Shown: piece by piece, positions 46,969-54,872 of the stretch
How the letters are laid out: each line of letters opens with the position of its first letter
Position numbering within the stretch: position 1 is the stretch's first letter
From: an uncultured Clostridia bacterium
Lineage (GTDB): Bacteria > Bacillota > Clostridia > TANB77 > CAG-508
NCBI GenBank assembly: GCA_934178555.1
Contig: CAKPQL010000003.1
Span: 31,430-95,429 of the forward strand
Direction of reading: 5' to 3'
Length of the DNA: 64,000 bases
Notes under the pieces: generated by a model
Database searches by the model: none
What the model saw: only the letters and a program-made list of their open reading frames with translations
Told to the model about the DNA's origin: nothing
Position numbers and translations under genes: made by a program

Positions 46969-47869
46969 TTATAATGTTGCACCTATAATTCCTGCTTCAT
47001 TTTTTAATGTAGCTATCAATATTTCTGGCACATCATATTTAACAAATAAGGCCTCTTTATTCATTAATTCACTTTTCAATCTATCAAGTAAAATTTTTTC
47101 ATAATGAGTAAAACTTCCACCAATAGATATAGCTTCTGGTTTAAATATACTAATTAAATTTGCTAATCCTTCCGCTACATTATGTATATATTTGTTAATT
47201 ATATTTTCAACTAAAAGATAATTTTCATTATTTTCTAGTAATTGTCTTATTTCTTTACCTGTTGTTTCAGGTTCCAAGTTTAGTTTTTCCTTTATGTCAT
47301 TTTTTAATTTTTTCATCGACGCCAATGTTTCAAAGCATCCATTTCTACCGCAAGTACACTTATCTCCATCTATGTCAATTACCATATGTCCAATTTCAAA
47401 TCCATTCTTTTTCTTTGGAGTTAATATTTCTCCATTCATAAACACAGCTCCACCGATTCCAGTTCCTAAAGTTAAAAAAATTGCATCATCATAATTCTTT
47501 ATACTACCTATTCTCTTTTCTGCTAAAGCAGCACATTTAGCATCATTTCTTAACAGTACATCAACATTAAATTTATTTGCTAATATATTTACTATATCCA
47601 TATTTTGTATATTTAGATTTCCGGCTCTTACAATTTTTCCATTGCTAATATTTCCGTGGACATGCAATTCCAATTAATTTTATAGTGTCTTTGTCAAATT
47701 TACTAAGAACACCTTCTATTAATTCAATCATATTATTCTGCAAAGTTAATTCCGGATTTTTTGATTCACTTATCCTTATATCTTTTTCTTCTTTTAAGAT
47801 AAGATTATAACTCTCGTCTACTACTCCAATTGCTATATGGCTTCCACCTATATCTAGACCTATTTTCAT
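46969..47869 (-). CDS. ROK-family sugar kinase, read with one +1 shift at CGG-A
   Basis: 299 residues: ATP-binding IGLDIGGSHIAIGVVDE, catalytic region LLRNDAKCAALAE, GTGIGGAVFMNGE, and the zinc motif CTCGRNGCFETLAS. Probably a glucokinase or N-acetylhexosamine kinase. The frame breaks at 47653-47656: CCA CGG AAA must be read CCA-[C]-GGA-AAT, giving GIACPGNISNGKI, where the family has a conserved Pro-Gly. Unshifted, translation ends two codons later at residue 74. No other defect. Start ATG follows AGGAG. Confidence 0.88.
47653..47656 (-). other. +1 frameshift site CGG-A (ROK kinase)
   Basis: In-frame codons CCA CGG AAA TAT TAG. Skipping C gives CCA GGA AAT ATT AGC AAT. Confidence 0.87.
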
Positions 47870-47881
47870 ATATTACTCCTA

Positions 47882-48130
47882 TTAATCGTTTGCTTGTATT
47901 TCTATAACTGGTGTTTCTGTTAATTCTGGCGTTGAAGTTTCTGGAACTGCAGTTTCAATATTTATATTATCTGTACTTATATTTTGCTTATCTGTATTTA
48001 TTTGTATAGGTTCTGGATCATAACTTAATTCATCTAATACCATTGCTATTGCTACAGCAGCTAGTGCTAAAACTGCTACTATTGACAAAACTAACATCGT
48101 TAATGTCATTCCTTTTTGTTGTTTTAACAT
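47882..48130 (-). CDS. Small membrane-anchored protein with prepilin-like N-terminus
   Basis: 82 residues. MLKQQKG-MTLTMLVLSIVAVLALAAVAIAM resembles a type IV prepilin leader (basic stretch, Gly, then a hydrophobic helix), but the usual Glu at +5 is absent. A short Thr/Glu/Pro-rich tail follows (TSTPELTETPVIE). Too short for a real pilin. Start at 48130 behind AAAGGAG. No pilus genes are nearby; possibly an anchor peptide of unknown role. Confidence 0.55.
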   Translation of the reverse strand: MLKQQKGMTLTMLVLSIVAVLALAAVAIAMVLDELSYDPEPIQINTDKQNISTDNINIETAVPETSTPELTETPVIEIQAND

Positions 48131-48315
48131 ACTTTTCTCTCCTTTTATACTATTATTCAATATTAGTATTCAATATTAGTATAATTCTTGTATATTATAA
48201 GTCAATATTTTTAATCTAATTGTCATTGAAATGTAATATTTTTGAAATGTTTATGTATATTTTTTTTATTTTTGTAAAATATATTATCAAAATATATTGT
48301 GAATGGAGGTTGCTT

Positions 48316-48531
48316 ATGGCTACTGAAAAACATTTAAGATTAACAGGAATATCTGATGTATCATGGAAAGATGCAATTGCTAGTACTGTTGCTGAAGCAT
48401 CTAAAAGTATAGATTATTTAACTTCACTTACTGTTATCGAACAAAAAGCTAAAATTAGCGGAAAAAAAATTGTTGAATATTACGCAACAATAGATTTGTG
48501 TTTTACTATTGATAAAGATAGAGAAGAATAG
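48316..48531 (+). CDS. Dodecin family flavin-binding protein
   Basis: 71 residues: HLRLTGISDVSWKDAIASTVAEASKSI, then VIEQKAKISGKKIVEYYATIDLCFTID, the beta-alpha-beta-beta pattern of dodecins, which assemble into hollow dodecamers that bind flavins. The aromatic residue that stacks on flavin corresponds to Trp in SWKD. It is 13 bases before spoVAC with GGAGG before its ATG, so it looks like the first gene of the spoVA operon and may be expressed in the forespore. Confidence 0.85.
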   Translation: MATEKHLRLTGISDVSWKDAIASTVAEASKSIDYLTSLTVIEQKAKISGKKIVEYYATIDLCFTIDKDREE

Positions 48532-48543
48532 AGGAGGATTATT

Positions 48544-49008
48544 ATGAAACCTTTAGATACAAAAAAAGACTATCAAGAATATGTTAATAAAAAATCTCCA
48601 AATTCGCCCATTTTTAAGAACTGTTTCAATGCTTTTTGGGTTGGTGGATTAATTTGTTCAATTGGTCAAATTATAATGGATTTTTGTAAATACAGAGGGC
48701 TTGATAAAACAATAAGTGCTACTATAGTTTCTATTATACTTATCTTTTTAAGTGCTTTTTTAACCGGTCTTAATTTATTTAATAAAATAGGAAAATTTGC
48801 TGGTGCAGGTTCACTAGTTCCTATAACAGGATTTGCAAATTCAATTGTATCTCCTGCAATGGAATACAAGTCTGAAGGATATATAATGGGCGTAGGTGCA
48901 AAAATGTTTACTGTTGCAGGTCCTGTATTAGTATTTGGAATTTCTGCATCTATTCTTGTTGGAATTGTTTTCTTAATTTTTAATACTCAAAGTATAACTT
49001 TAGTTTAG
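48544..49008 (+). CDS. spoVAC: Stage V sporulation protein AC
   Basis: 154 residues with four hydrophobic segments (FNAFWVGGLICSIGQI, ATIVSIILIFLSAFLTG, GAGSLVPITGFANSIVSPAMEYKSEG, VLVFGISASILVGIVF). Part of the forespore membrane channel that moves dipicolinic acid into the spore and releases it on germination. Followed by spoVAD 12 bases later. Confidence 0.96.
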   Translation: MKPLDTKKDYQEYVNKKSPNSPIFKNCFNAFWVGGLICSIGQIIMDFCKYRGLDKTISATIVSIILIFLSAFLTGLNLFNKIGKFAGAGSLVPITGFANSIVSPAMEYKSEGYIMGVGAKMFTVAGPVLVFGISASILVGIVFLIFNTQSITLV

Positions 49009-49019
49009 GAGATGATTAT

Positions 49020-50024
49020 TTGGAAAAAATAGGTTCACAAACAATTAAATTTAATAACCCCATAACTATACTAGAGGCAGCTTCCATTGTTGGTCCTAAA
49101 GAAGCAGACGGTCCTATTGCAAAATATTTTGACCAATGCCTAGAGGATGAATTTTGGGGAGAAAAGTCATGGGAAAAGGCCGAAAGTAAAATTATAAAGG
49201 AAACTGTAAACTCTGCTATTTCTAAATCTTCTATACCTAGCTCAGAAATTGACTTTTGTTTTGCCGGAGATTTGCTTAATCAATGTATTTCTTCAAGTTT
49301 TGGTTTAAGAGAATTAAATATCCCTTTCTTTGGAATATTTGGTGCTTGCTCTACTTTCGTAGAAGGTCTATGTTTGGGTTCTGTATTTATAGACGGTAAT
49401 GGCGCTAACAATGTTGTTTGTGCTGCATCTAGCCATTTCTGTAGTGCTGAAAAACAATTTAGATTTCCTTTAGAATTAGGAAATCAAAGACCACCTACAG
49501 CTCAATGGACAGTTACAGGTGCGGGTTGTGCTGTACTTACAAAAAACGGATTAGGTCCATATATTACTCATATTACACCTGGTAAAATTATAGATATGGG
49601 AATTAAAGATTCAAACAACATGGGTGCTGCAATGGCTCCTGCAGCATTAGATACAATAATTACTCATTTTAAAGATACAGGTAGAAATCCAAGTTATTAT
49701 GATGCGATTATAACTGGAGATTTAGGTCATATTGGTAAAGAAATTTTAAATGAACTTGCTCTAACTAAAGGATATAATATAAAAGCAAATTATAATGATT
49801 GTGGTGTTTTAATTTTTGATAGAGACAGACAAGATGTTCATTCAGGAGGCAGTGGTTGTGGCTGCTGTGCTTCAGTATTTTCTGGATATCTATTTAATCA
49901 ATTAAAACAAAAGAAATTAAAAAAGATATTATTAGTTGCAACAGGTGCATTAACAAATGCCACAAGTGCACAGCAAGGAGAATCTATACCCGGAATCGCT
50001 CACGCTGTTAGCATTGAAATTTAA
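49020..50024 (+). CDS. spoVAD: Stage V sporulation protein AD
   Basis: 334 residues, soluble thiolase-like fold that binds dipicolinic acid. GSQTIKFNNPITILEAASIVGPKEADGPIA at the start, FGIFGACSTFVEGL with the Cys of the ancestral active site, GYNIKANYNDCGVLIFDRD, and GGSGCGCCASVF near the end. Start codon is TTG at 49020, eight bases after GGAGA. Confidence 0.96.
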   Translation: MEKIGSQTIKFNNPITILEAASIVGPKEADGPIAKYFDQCLEDEFWGEKSWEKAESKIIKETVNSAISKSSIPSSEIDFCFAGDLLNQCISSSFGLRELNIPFFGIFGACSTFVEGLCLGSVFIDGNGANNVVCAASSHFCSAEKQFRFPLELGNQRPPTAQWTVTGAGCAVLTKNGLGPYITHITPGKIIDMGIKDSNNMGAAMAPAALDTIITHFKDTGRNPSYYDAIITGDLGHIGKEILNELALTKGYNIKANYNDCGVLIFDRDRQDVHSGGSGCGCCASVFSGYLFNQLKQKKLKKILLVATGALTNATSAQQGESIPGIAHAVSIEI

Positions 50025-50057
50025 TATAAATATATTAGTATAAATGAGGTGATTATT

Positions 50058-50444
50058 ATGGAATTTTTTCAACAAATGAATTGGTTTATGTTATTAAAAT
50101 GTTTTATTGTGGGTGGTTTAATATGTATAGTTGGTCAGATATTAATAGATAAAACCAAATTAACTCCTGCAAGAATTCTAGTCACTTTTGTAACAGCTGG
50201 TGCAATTCTTGGAGGATTAGGTTGGTATGAAAAATTAGTTGAATTTGCTGGTGCTGGTGCAAGTGTGCCTCTTACAGGGTTTGGAAATGTACTTGCCAAA
50301 GGTGCTATAGAAGATGTTACAAAGTACGGATTAGTTGGTGCTTTTACTGGAGGTATTAGAGCTGCCGCCGGTGGAATTGCAGCAGCAGTATTCTTTGGAT
50401 ATATTGCTTCTTTAATTTCTAAACCAAAAATGAAAAAAGAATAG
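50058..50444 (+). CDS. spoVAE: Stage V sporulation protein AE (SpoVAEB type)
   Basis: 128 residues, homologous to SpoVAC, with several membrane helices (LLKCFIVGGLICIVGQILID, LVEFAGAGASVPLTGFGNVLAKGAI, GGIRAAAGGIAAAVFFGYI). Third component of the DPA channel. Start at ATG 50058 because the GTG at 50049 is part of the GAGGTG ribosome-binding site. Ends the operon before the terminator at 50529. Confidence 0.95.
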   Translation: MEFFQQMNWFMLLKCFIVGGLICIVGQILIDKTKLTPARILVTFVTAGAILGGLGWYEKLVEFAGAGASVPLTGFGNVLAKGAIEDVTKYGLVGAFTGGIRAAAGGIAAAVFFGYIASLISKPKMKKE

Positions 50445-50528
50445 ATTAACGAAAAAATTTATTAACAATAACTAATTTAAATTACTTTCAATTCGTTTTT
50501 GTCTTTTCATTAATCTATTCGTAACAGT

Positions 50529-50560
50529 AAACCCTATGTAATATTAATTACATAGGGTTT
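50529..50560. terminator. Bidirectional terminator between spoVAE and rplT
   Basis: Perfect 14-bp stem AAACCCTATGTAAT / ATTACATAGGGTTT with an ATTA loop. Confidence 0.88.
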
Positions 50561-50569
50561 ATTAAATAC

Positions 50570-50920
50570 TTATGCTTTTTTTGCAATTTCAGCTATTTGT
50601 GCAAATGCTTCTGCATCTGAAACAGCTATTTCTGCTAACATTTTTCTATTTATGTTTACGTTTGCTTTTTTCATTCCAGCTATTAATTTGCTGTATGTTG
50701 TTCCATTCATTCTTGCTGCTGCATTTATTCTTGTTATCCATAATTTTCTAAAATTACTTTTTTTATCTTTTCTTCCTACATAAGCATATTTTAAAGATTT
50801 CATAACAGCTTGGTTAGCCATTCTAAATCTATAGTGTTTTGCTCCATAATATCCTTTTGCTTGTTTTAATATTTTTTTATGTCTTGCTCTAGTTGTTCTT
50901 GCTGTTTTTACTCTTGCCAT
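50570..50920 (-). CDS. rplT: 50S ribosomal protein L20
   Basis: 116 residues, very basic: RARHKKILKQAKGYYGAKHYRFRMANQAVMKSLKYAYVGRKDKKSNFRKLWI. Early assembly protein of the 50S subunit and, in Firmicutes, the repressor of infC-rpmI-rplT through the leader RNA found upstream of infC. Confidence 0.98.
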   Translation of the reverse strand: MARVKTARTTRARHKKILKQAKGYYGAKHYRFRMANQAVMKSLKYAYVGRKDKKSNFRKLWITRINAAARMNGTTYSKLIAGMKKANVNINRKMLAEIAVSDAEAFAQIAEIAKKA

Positions 50921-50954
50921 TTTTATTTCACCTTCCTATTTTCCTATATTTTTT

Positions 50955-51158
50955 CTAGTTACCGTATGGTAATAATCTTTTTATTCCTGCTTCGCAAGTT
51001 TTATCAGCATATGCTGATGGAACTCTTGCAGATTTTTTTTGTCTTTTTGTTTTGTTTGCTAAAAGATGTCTTCTATTAGCAGCTGTTCTTTTTACCTTTC
51101 CTGTAGCTGTATATGAATATCTTTTCTTTGCAGCTTTATTTGTTTTTAATTTTGGCAT
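50955..51158 (-). CDS. rpmI: 50S ribosomal protein L35
   Basis: 67 residues: MPKLKTNKAAKKRYSYTATGKVKR, then HLLANKT. Ends LLPYGN. Middle gene of infC-rpmI-rplT. Confidence 0.97.
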   Translation of the reverse strand: MPKLKTNKAAKKRYSYTATGKVKRTAANRRHLLANKTKRQKKSARVPSAYADKTCEAGIKRLLPYGN

Positions 51159-51180
51159 AATAATTTCTCCTCTCTTAAAT

Positions 51181-51687
51181 TTATTTTTGTGATAAAATTA
51201 CAAACATATTTTTACCTTCTAATACAGGTTTCTTTTCTACTGTAGAAATATCAGATAAATCTTCTATAAATTTATTAAGTGTAGTTTCTCCTAATTTTGT
51301 ATAATTAAGCTCTCTACCTCTAAATTTAACTGTTATTTTCACTTTATTTCCATCTTGTAAAAATTTTCTTGCGTTTTTTGATTTAAAGTTAAAGTCATGT
51401 TCTTCAATACCTGGTGTAATTCTAAGTTCTTTTACTTCTACTGTTTTTTGCTTCTTTCTTGATTCTTTTTCTTTTTTAGCTTGTTCAAATTTATACTTAC
51501 CATAGTTCATTATTTTACAAACTGGTGTCTCTGTATTATTTGATACCATTACTAAATCTAATTTTTTTTCTTCAGCAATTTCTAGCGCTTCCCTTGATGA
51601 CATTATACCTAATTTTTTTCCTTCTTCATCAATTAGTTGAACTGAAGCAGCTCTTATTTGTGAATTAATAGGTAATTCTTGTTTTAT
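51181..51687 (-). CDS. infC: Translation initiation factor IF-3 with an AUA start codon
   Basis: 168 residues: INSQIRAASVQLIDEEGKKLGIMS, KIMNYGKYKFEQAKKEKE and the C-terminal RNA-binding domain (ELRITPGIEEHDFNFK). The ribosome-binding site GGAGGTG (51694-51700) is followed after six bases by ATA AAA CAA GAA TTA CCT. The only ATG nearby overlaps that site. An AUA start is consistent with the rare AUU starts of infC elsewhere, through which IF-3 limits its own synthesis. An L20-type leader adds a second control. Confidence 0.93.
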   Translation of the reverse strand: MKQELPINSQIRAASVQLIDEEGKKLGIMSSREALEIAEEKKLDLVMVSNNTETPVCKIMNYGKYKFEQAKKEKESRKKQKTVEVKELRITPGIEEHDFNFKSKNARKFLQDGNKVKITVKFRGRELNYTKLGETTLNKFIEDLSDISTVEKKPVLEGKNMFVILSQK

Positions 51688-51712
51688 AAAAAACACCTCC
51701 ATTAATAAAAAA

Positions 51713-51820
51713 ATTGACTTTTAAAAAAAGTCAATCCACTATCAATAAACTATTTATCTAGTTATCATTTAACCTTTTTTCTTACTTGAATAAGGTGAGA
51801 AGTGGATAACTTCTTCTTAA
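51713..51820 (-). promoter_or_regulatory. L20-type leader with attenuator upstream of infC
   Basis: Minus strand: the leader contains TTATCCACTTCTCACC. Further on, AGTGGAT can pair with ATCCACT, and this overlaps a terminator hairpin ATTGACTTTT/AAAAGTCAAT with a T run (51713-51735). This is the antiterminator/terminator layout of the Bacillus infC leader, where L20 binding promotes premature termination. Confidence 0.8.
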
Positions 51821-51830
51821 AACATATAAT

Positions 51831-51859
51831 ATGATAACCTAAATTTATCCATTTGTCAA
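51831..51859 (-). promoter_or_regulatory. infC operon promoter
   Basis: Minus strand: -35 TTGACA (51854-51859), 17-base spacer, -10 TATCAT (51831-51836). Confidence 0.7.
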
Positions 51860-51867
51860 TAGGTAGC

Positions 51868-52972
51868 TTAATTTTTTTCATATTTCAAATAGCTTTCTAT
51901 AAAACCATCTAAATCTCCATTCATTACACCTTCTACATTTCCTACCTCATAATTCGTCCTATGATCTTTTACCATAGTATATGGGCAAAACACATAAGAT
52001 CTTATCTGGTTTCCCCATGCTATATCTTTCTTTTCTCCTTTTAAATCCTTAATTTTCTCTTTTTGTTCTTTTTCTTTTAAGTCTAATAACTTTGATTTTA
52101 GCATCTTCATTGCTGTTTCCTTATTTTGTATTTGTGATCTTTCTGACTGACAACTAACCACTATATTTGTTGGTATATGTGTTATTCTTACTGCTGAATC
52201 TGTTTTGTTAATATGTTGTCCGCCAGCTCCTGAAGCTCTATATGTATCTATTCTTAAATCTTCTTGATTTATCTCTATTTCTATATCATCTGTTATTTCT
52301 GGTAATACTTCCATGGAAGCAAACGAAGTATGTCTTCTTCCTCCAGCATCAAATGGTGATATTCTAACTAACCTATGTACACCCATTTCTCCTTTTAAAT
52401 ATCCATAAGCATTTTCACCTTCTACTAATACTGTAACACTTTTTAATCCTGCCTCTTCACCTTCTAGATAATCTAATTCTTTTACCTTAAATCCTCTTGA
52501 ATTTGCCCATTTTGAGTACATTCTATATAACATTTCAGCCCAATCTTGTGATTCTGTACCCCCAGCACCTGGGTGAAGTGTAAATATTGCATTATTTTTA
52601 TCATATTTTCCAGATAACAATGTATCTATTTCTAGTGCTTCAATCTCTTTTTCTAACCTATAAGTATCTTTTAGTACTTCTTTTGCCATCTCATCATCAT
52701 TTTCATTTAGTAATAACTCATTTAAATCTTGTACATTTTGTATATCCTGTTTTAGTTTATTATACTTTTCTAATTTGTTCTTTAGTCTCTTGCTTTCAGT
52801 TAAAACCTCACTAGACTTTTTTGCATCATTCCAAAAATTATTATCTTGCATTTGTAGCTCTAGTTCGTTTATTCTAGTTGTCATCTTAGGCAAGTCAAAG
52901 TGAATCACCTATTGATTGCAATCTGTTTTTTATTGTTTGTACCTTTTGTTTGTTTTCTTCTAGTTCTAACAT
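51868..52972 (-). CDS. prfB: Peptide chain release factor 2, with the classical programmed +1 frameshift
   Basis: Recognises UGA and UAA stops. The first 25 codons (ATG at 52972, AAGGAG upstream) end at CTT TGA C (52895-52900). A +1 shift at CTT continues into DLPKMTTRINELE. An internal Shine-Dalgarno-like AGGTGA lies a few bases before the slip codon, as in other prfB genes. The rest is intact: GGQ motif ASGAGGQHINKTDSAVR, and tripeptide-anticodon region SPFDAGG. The mechanism senses RF2 shortage and differs from the CGG-A sites, since here the trigger is a stop codon. Confidence 0.96.
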
Positions 52973-53040
52973 ATACTCACTCTCCTTATTTCTCAACTTT
53001 TCTTCATAATAGAGCATATACTTTCACCTATCATAATTTT

Positions 53041-54798
53041 TTAAATATTTTGTATATCATCTAATATACTTTCTATATCCATGCCAACATTTTTTAAAAG
53101 TTCTTCTGGATTATATCTATCGTAAAATTTCTTTTCTAATCCATAATTTTTAACTTTAATTTCAGAATCTCCAAGATATGATGCAATTTTTTGACCAAAT
53201 CCTCCATCTAATATTCCATCTTCTAAAGTAATTATTAAATCATGGTTTTCTTTTAAATTGTTAAGTAAATCTTTGTCAATTCCAGTAGCAAATCTTGGAT
53301 TGATTAAAGTTGGTTTAAATCCTAGTTTTCTTTCTACCTCTATAGCTAATTTTTTTCCTCTTTGATAAAAATCTCCTAATGCAATTATTGCAACTTTCTC
53401 TCCAGATTGTTCAACTGTATACTTATTTATTTTGTCATATGTTCTATCTGCTTCTCTATAATCAACTTCATTTCCTGGTAATAAAATCATAACTGGATGT
53501 TCGTTTTGTTCAATAGACCAGTCTAGCATATTTAATAATTCTTCTTTTGAAGAAGGACATAATAATACTAAATTTGGTATATTAGCAAAAATTGAAATTC
53601 CAAATATACCCAAATGTGTTACATCTGTTAATCCATCAAAAGCTGAATAATTTAGTAGCATCGTAATTGGACTGTTATTTATACATACATCATGAGATAT
53701 TTGATCATATGTTCTTTGCATAAATGTTGTATTCGTAATTACAAGTGGCTTAGCTCCTTCTTTTGCCATTCCTGCAGCCATCGCAACCGCTTGTTCTTCT
53801 GCAATGCCTACATCTACATATTGCTTTCCTAATCTATTTCTGTCATCTTGATTTAATCCAAAACTTCCTGGCATATTAGGAGTAATTACAACAAATTTGT
53901 TATCTTGTTTTGCTTTATTTAAAATATATTCTTTAGCAATTCCAGTATAATTTTCTCCGTCTCCAAATTTAACTGTTGGTAATCCGGTTTCTTTATTAAA
54001 AGGAACTGTCCAATGCCAACGCTCCTTGTTTTCTTCTGCAAGTTTATAGCCTTTTCCTTTTTGTGTATTTATATGAACAACAATTGGATGATCAATATCT
54101 TTAATTTTTTCAAACAATTTAATCATAGATTCAATATCATTTCCATTTTCTTCATAAATATAATCCAAACCAATAGCCCTAAACAAATTATTTTGGCATT
54201 TACCTTTAGACTCTCTTAATTCTTTAAGATTTTTATATATACCACCATGTGTTTCAGATATTGATTGCTGATTGTCATTTACAATTATAATTAAATTTGA
54301 ATTTATTTCTGAACCTGCCACATTTAATCCCTCTAAAGCTTCACCACCAGATAAAGATCCATCTCCAATTAATGCTATAATGTTTTCTTTTTTACCTAAT
54401 AAATCTCTTGCTTTTGCCAGTCCTGTTGCTAATGAAATAGAAGTTGAAGTATGACCAACATTAAAGAAATCATGTTCACTTTCTTCTGGATTTGTATATC
54501 CTGAATCATCTTTAAAATGATTATCATCTATATACCCTAATTTTCTTCCAGTTAGCATTTTGTGAGGATAACTTTGATGAGAAACATCAAAAACAAATTT
54601 ATCTACAGGTGAATTAAAGACATAATGCATTGCTATTTCAGTTTCTACTATACCAAAATTAGGTCCGAAATGCCCTCCTATTTTAGTTAATCTATTAAAC
54701 AATCCATCTCTTATATCATTAGCTAAAATTTTTAATTCGTCAATATTTAATTTCTTTACGTCCTCTGGACCATTAATTTTTTTCAAAATTTCATACAT
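53041..54798 (-). CDS. dxs: 1-deoxy-D-xylulose-5-phosphate synthase-like transketolase
   Basis: 585 residues, thiamine-diphosphate enzyme of the DXS family: GGHFGPNFGIVETEIAMHYVF, DVSHQSYPHKMLTGR, GDGSLSGGEALEGLN (TPP motif) and YVDVGIAEEQAVAMAAGMAKEG. Makes DXP for isoprenoids, thiamine and pyridoxal. It is shorter than typical DXS (~620-630). Several normally fixed positions differ (for example IIVNDNQQSIS instead of NDNxMSIS), so it belongs to a divergent branch and could be a paralogue. The other MEP genes are not adjacent. Confidence 0.8.
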   Translation of the reverse strand: MYEILKKINGPEDVKKLNIDELKILANDIRDGLFNRLTKIGGHFGPNFGIVETEIAMHYVFNSPVDKFVFDVSHQSYPHKMLTGRKLGYIDDNHFKDDSGYTNPEESEHDFFNVGHTSTSISLATGLAKARDLLGKKENIIALIGDGSLSGGEALEGLNVAGSEINSNLIIIVNDNQQSISETHGGIYKNLKELRESKGKCQNNLFRAIGLDYIYEENGNDIESMIKLFEKIKDIDHPIVVHINTQKGKGYKLAEENKERWHWTVPFNKETGLPTVKFGDGENYTGIAKEYILNKAKQDNKFVVITPNMPGSFGLNQDDRNRLGKQYVDVGIAEEQAVAMAAGMAKEGAKPLVITNTTFMQRTYDQISHDVCINNSPITMLLNYSAFDGLTDVTHLGIFGISIFANIPNLVLLCPSSKEELLNMLDWSIEQNEHPVMILLPGNEVDYREADRTYDKINKYTVEQSGEKVAIIALGDFYQRGKKLAIEVERKLGFKPTLINPRFATGIDKDLLNNLKENHDLIITLEDGILDGGFGQKIASYLGDSEIKVKNYGLEKKFYDRYNPEELLKNVGMDIESILDDIQNI

Positions 54799-54872
54799 AT
54801 CATTTTCCTCCTAATTCTATATATCTAGCCTCATCTCATAGGCTTATATAATAATTTGGTATCTTAATACCG

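Noticed and set aside
8630..47656. The six extra C bases as homopolymer sequencing errors
   Set aside because: Only one site lies in a run (CCC). The others are isolated C between unlike bases, always before GGA. Raw reads are still needed to exclude a systematic artefact.
48240..48310. A sigma-G promoter before the dodecin-spoVA operon
   Set aside because: No convincing -35/-10 pair with the right spacing could be picked out of this very AT-rich stretch.
48220..48315. Upstream extension of the dodecin gene
   Set aside because: The extra residues are a hydrophobic AT-rich artefact; ATG 48316 has GGAGG at the right distance and matches the family start.
51700..51702. ATG at 51702 as the infC start
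   Set aside because: It overlaps the Shine-Dalgarno GGAGGTG; the family's N-terminus fits a start at ATA 51687.
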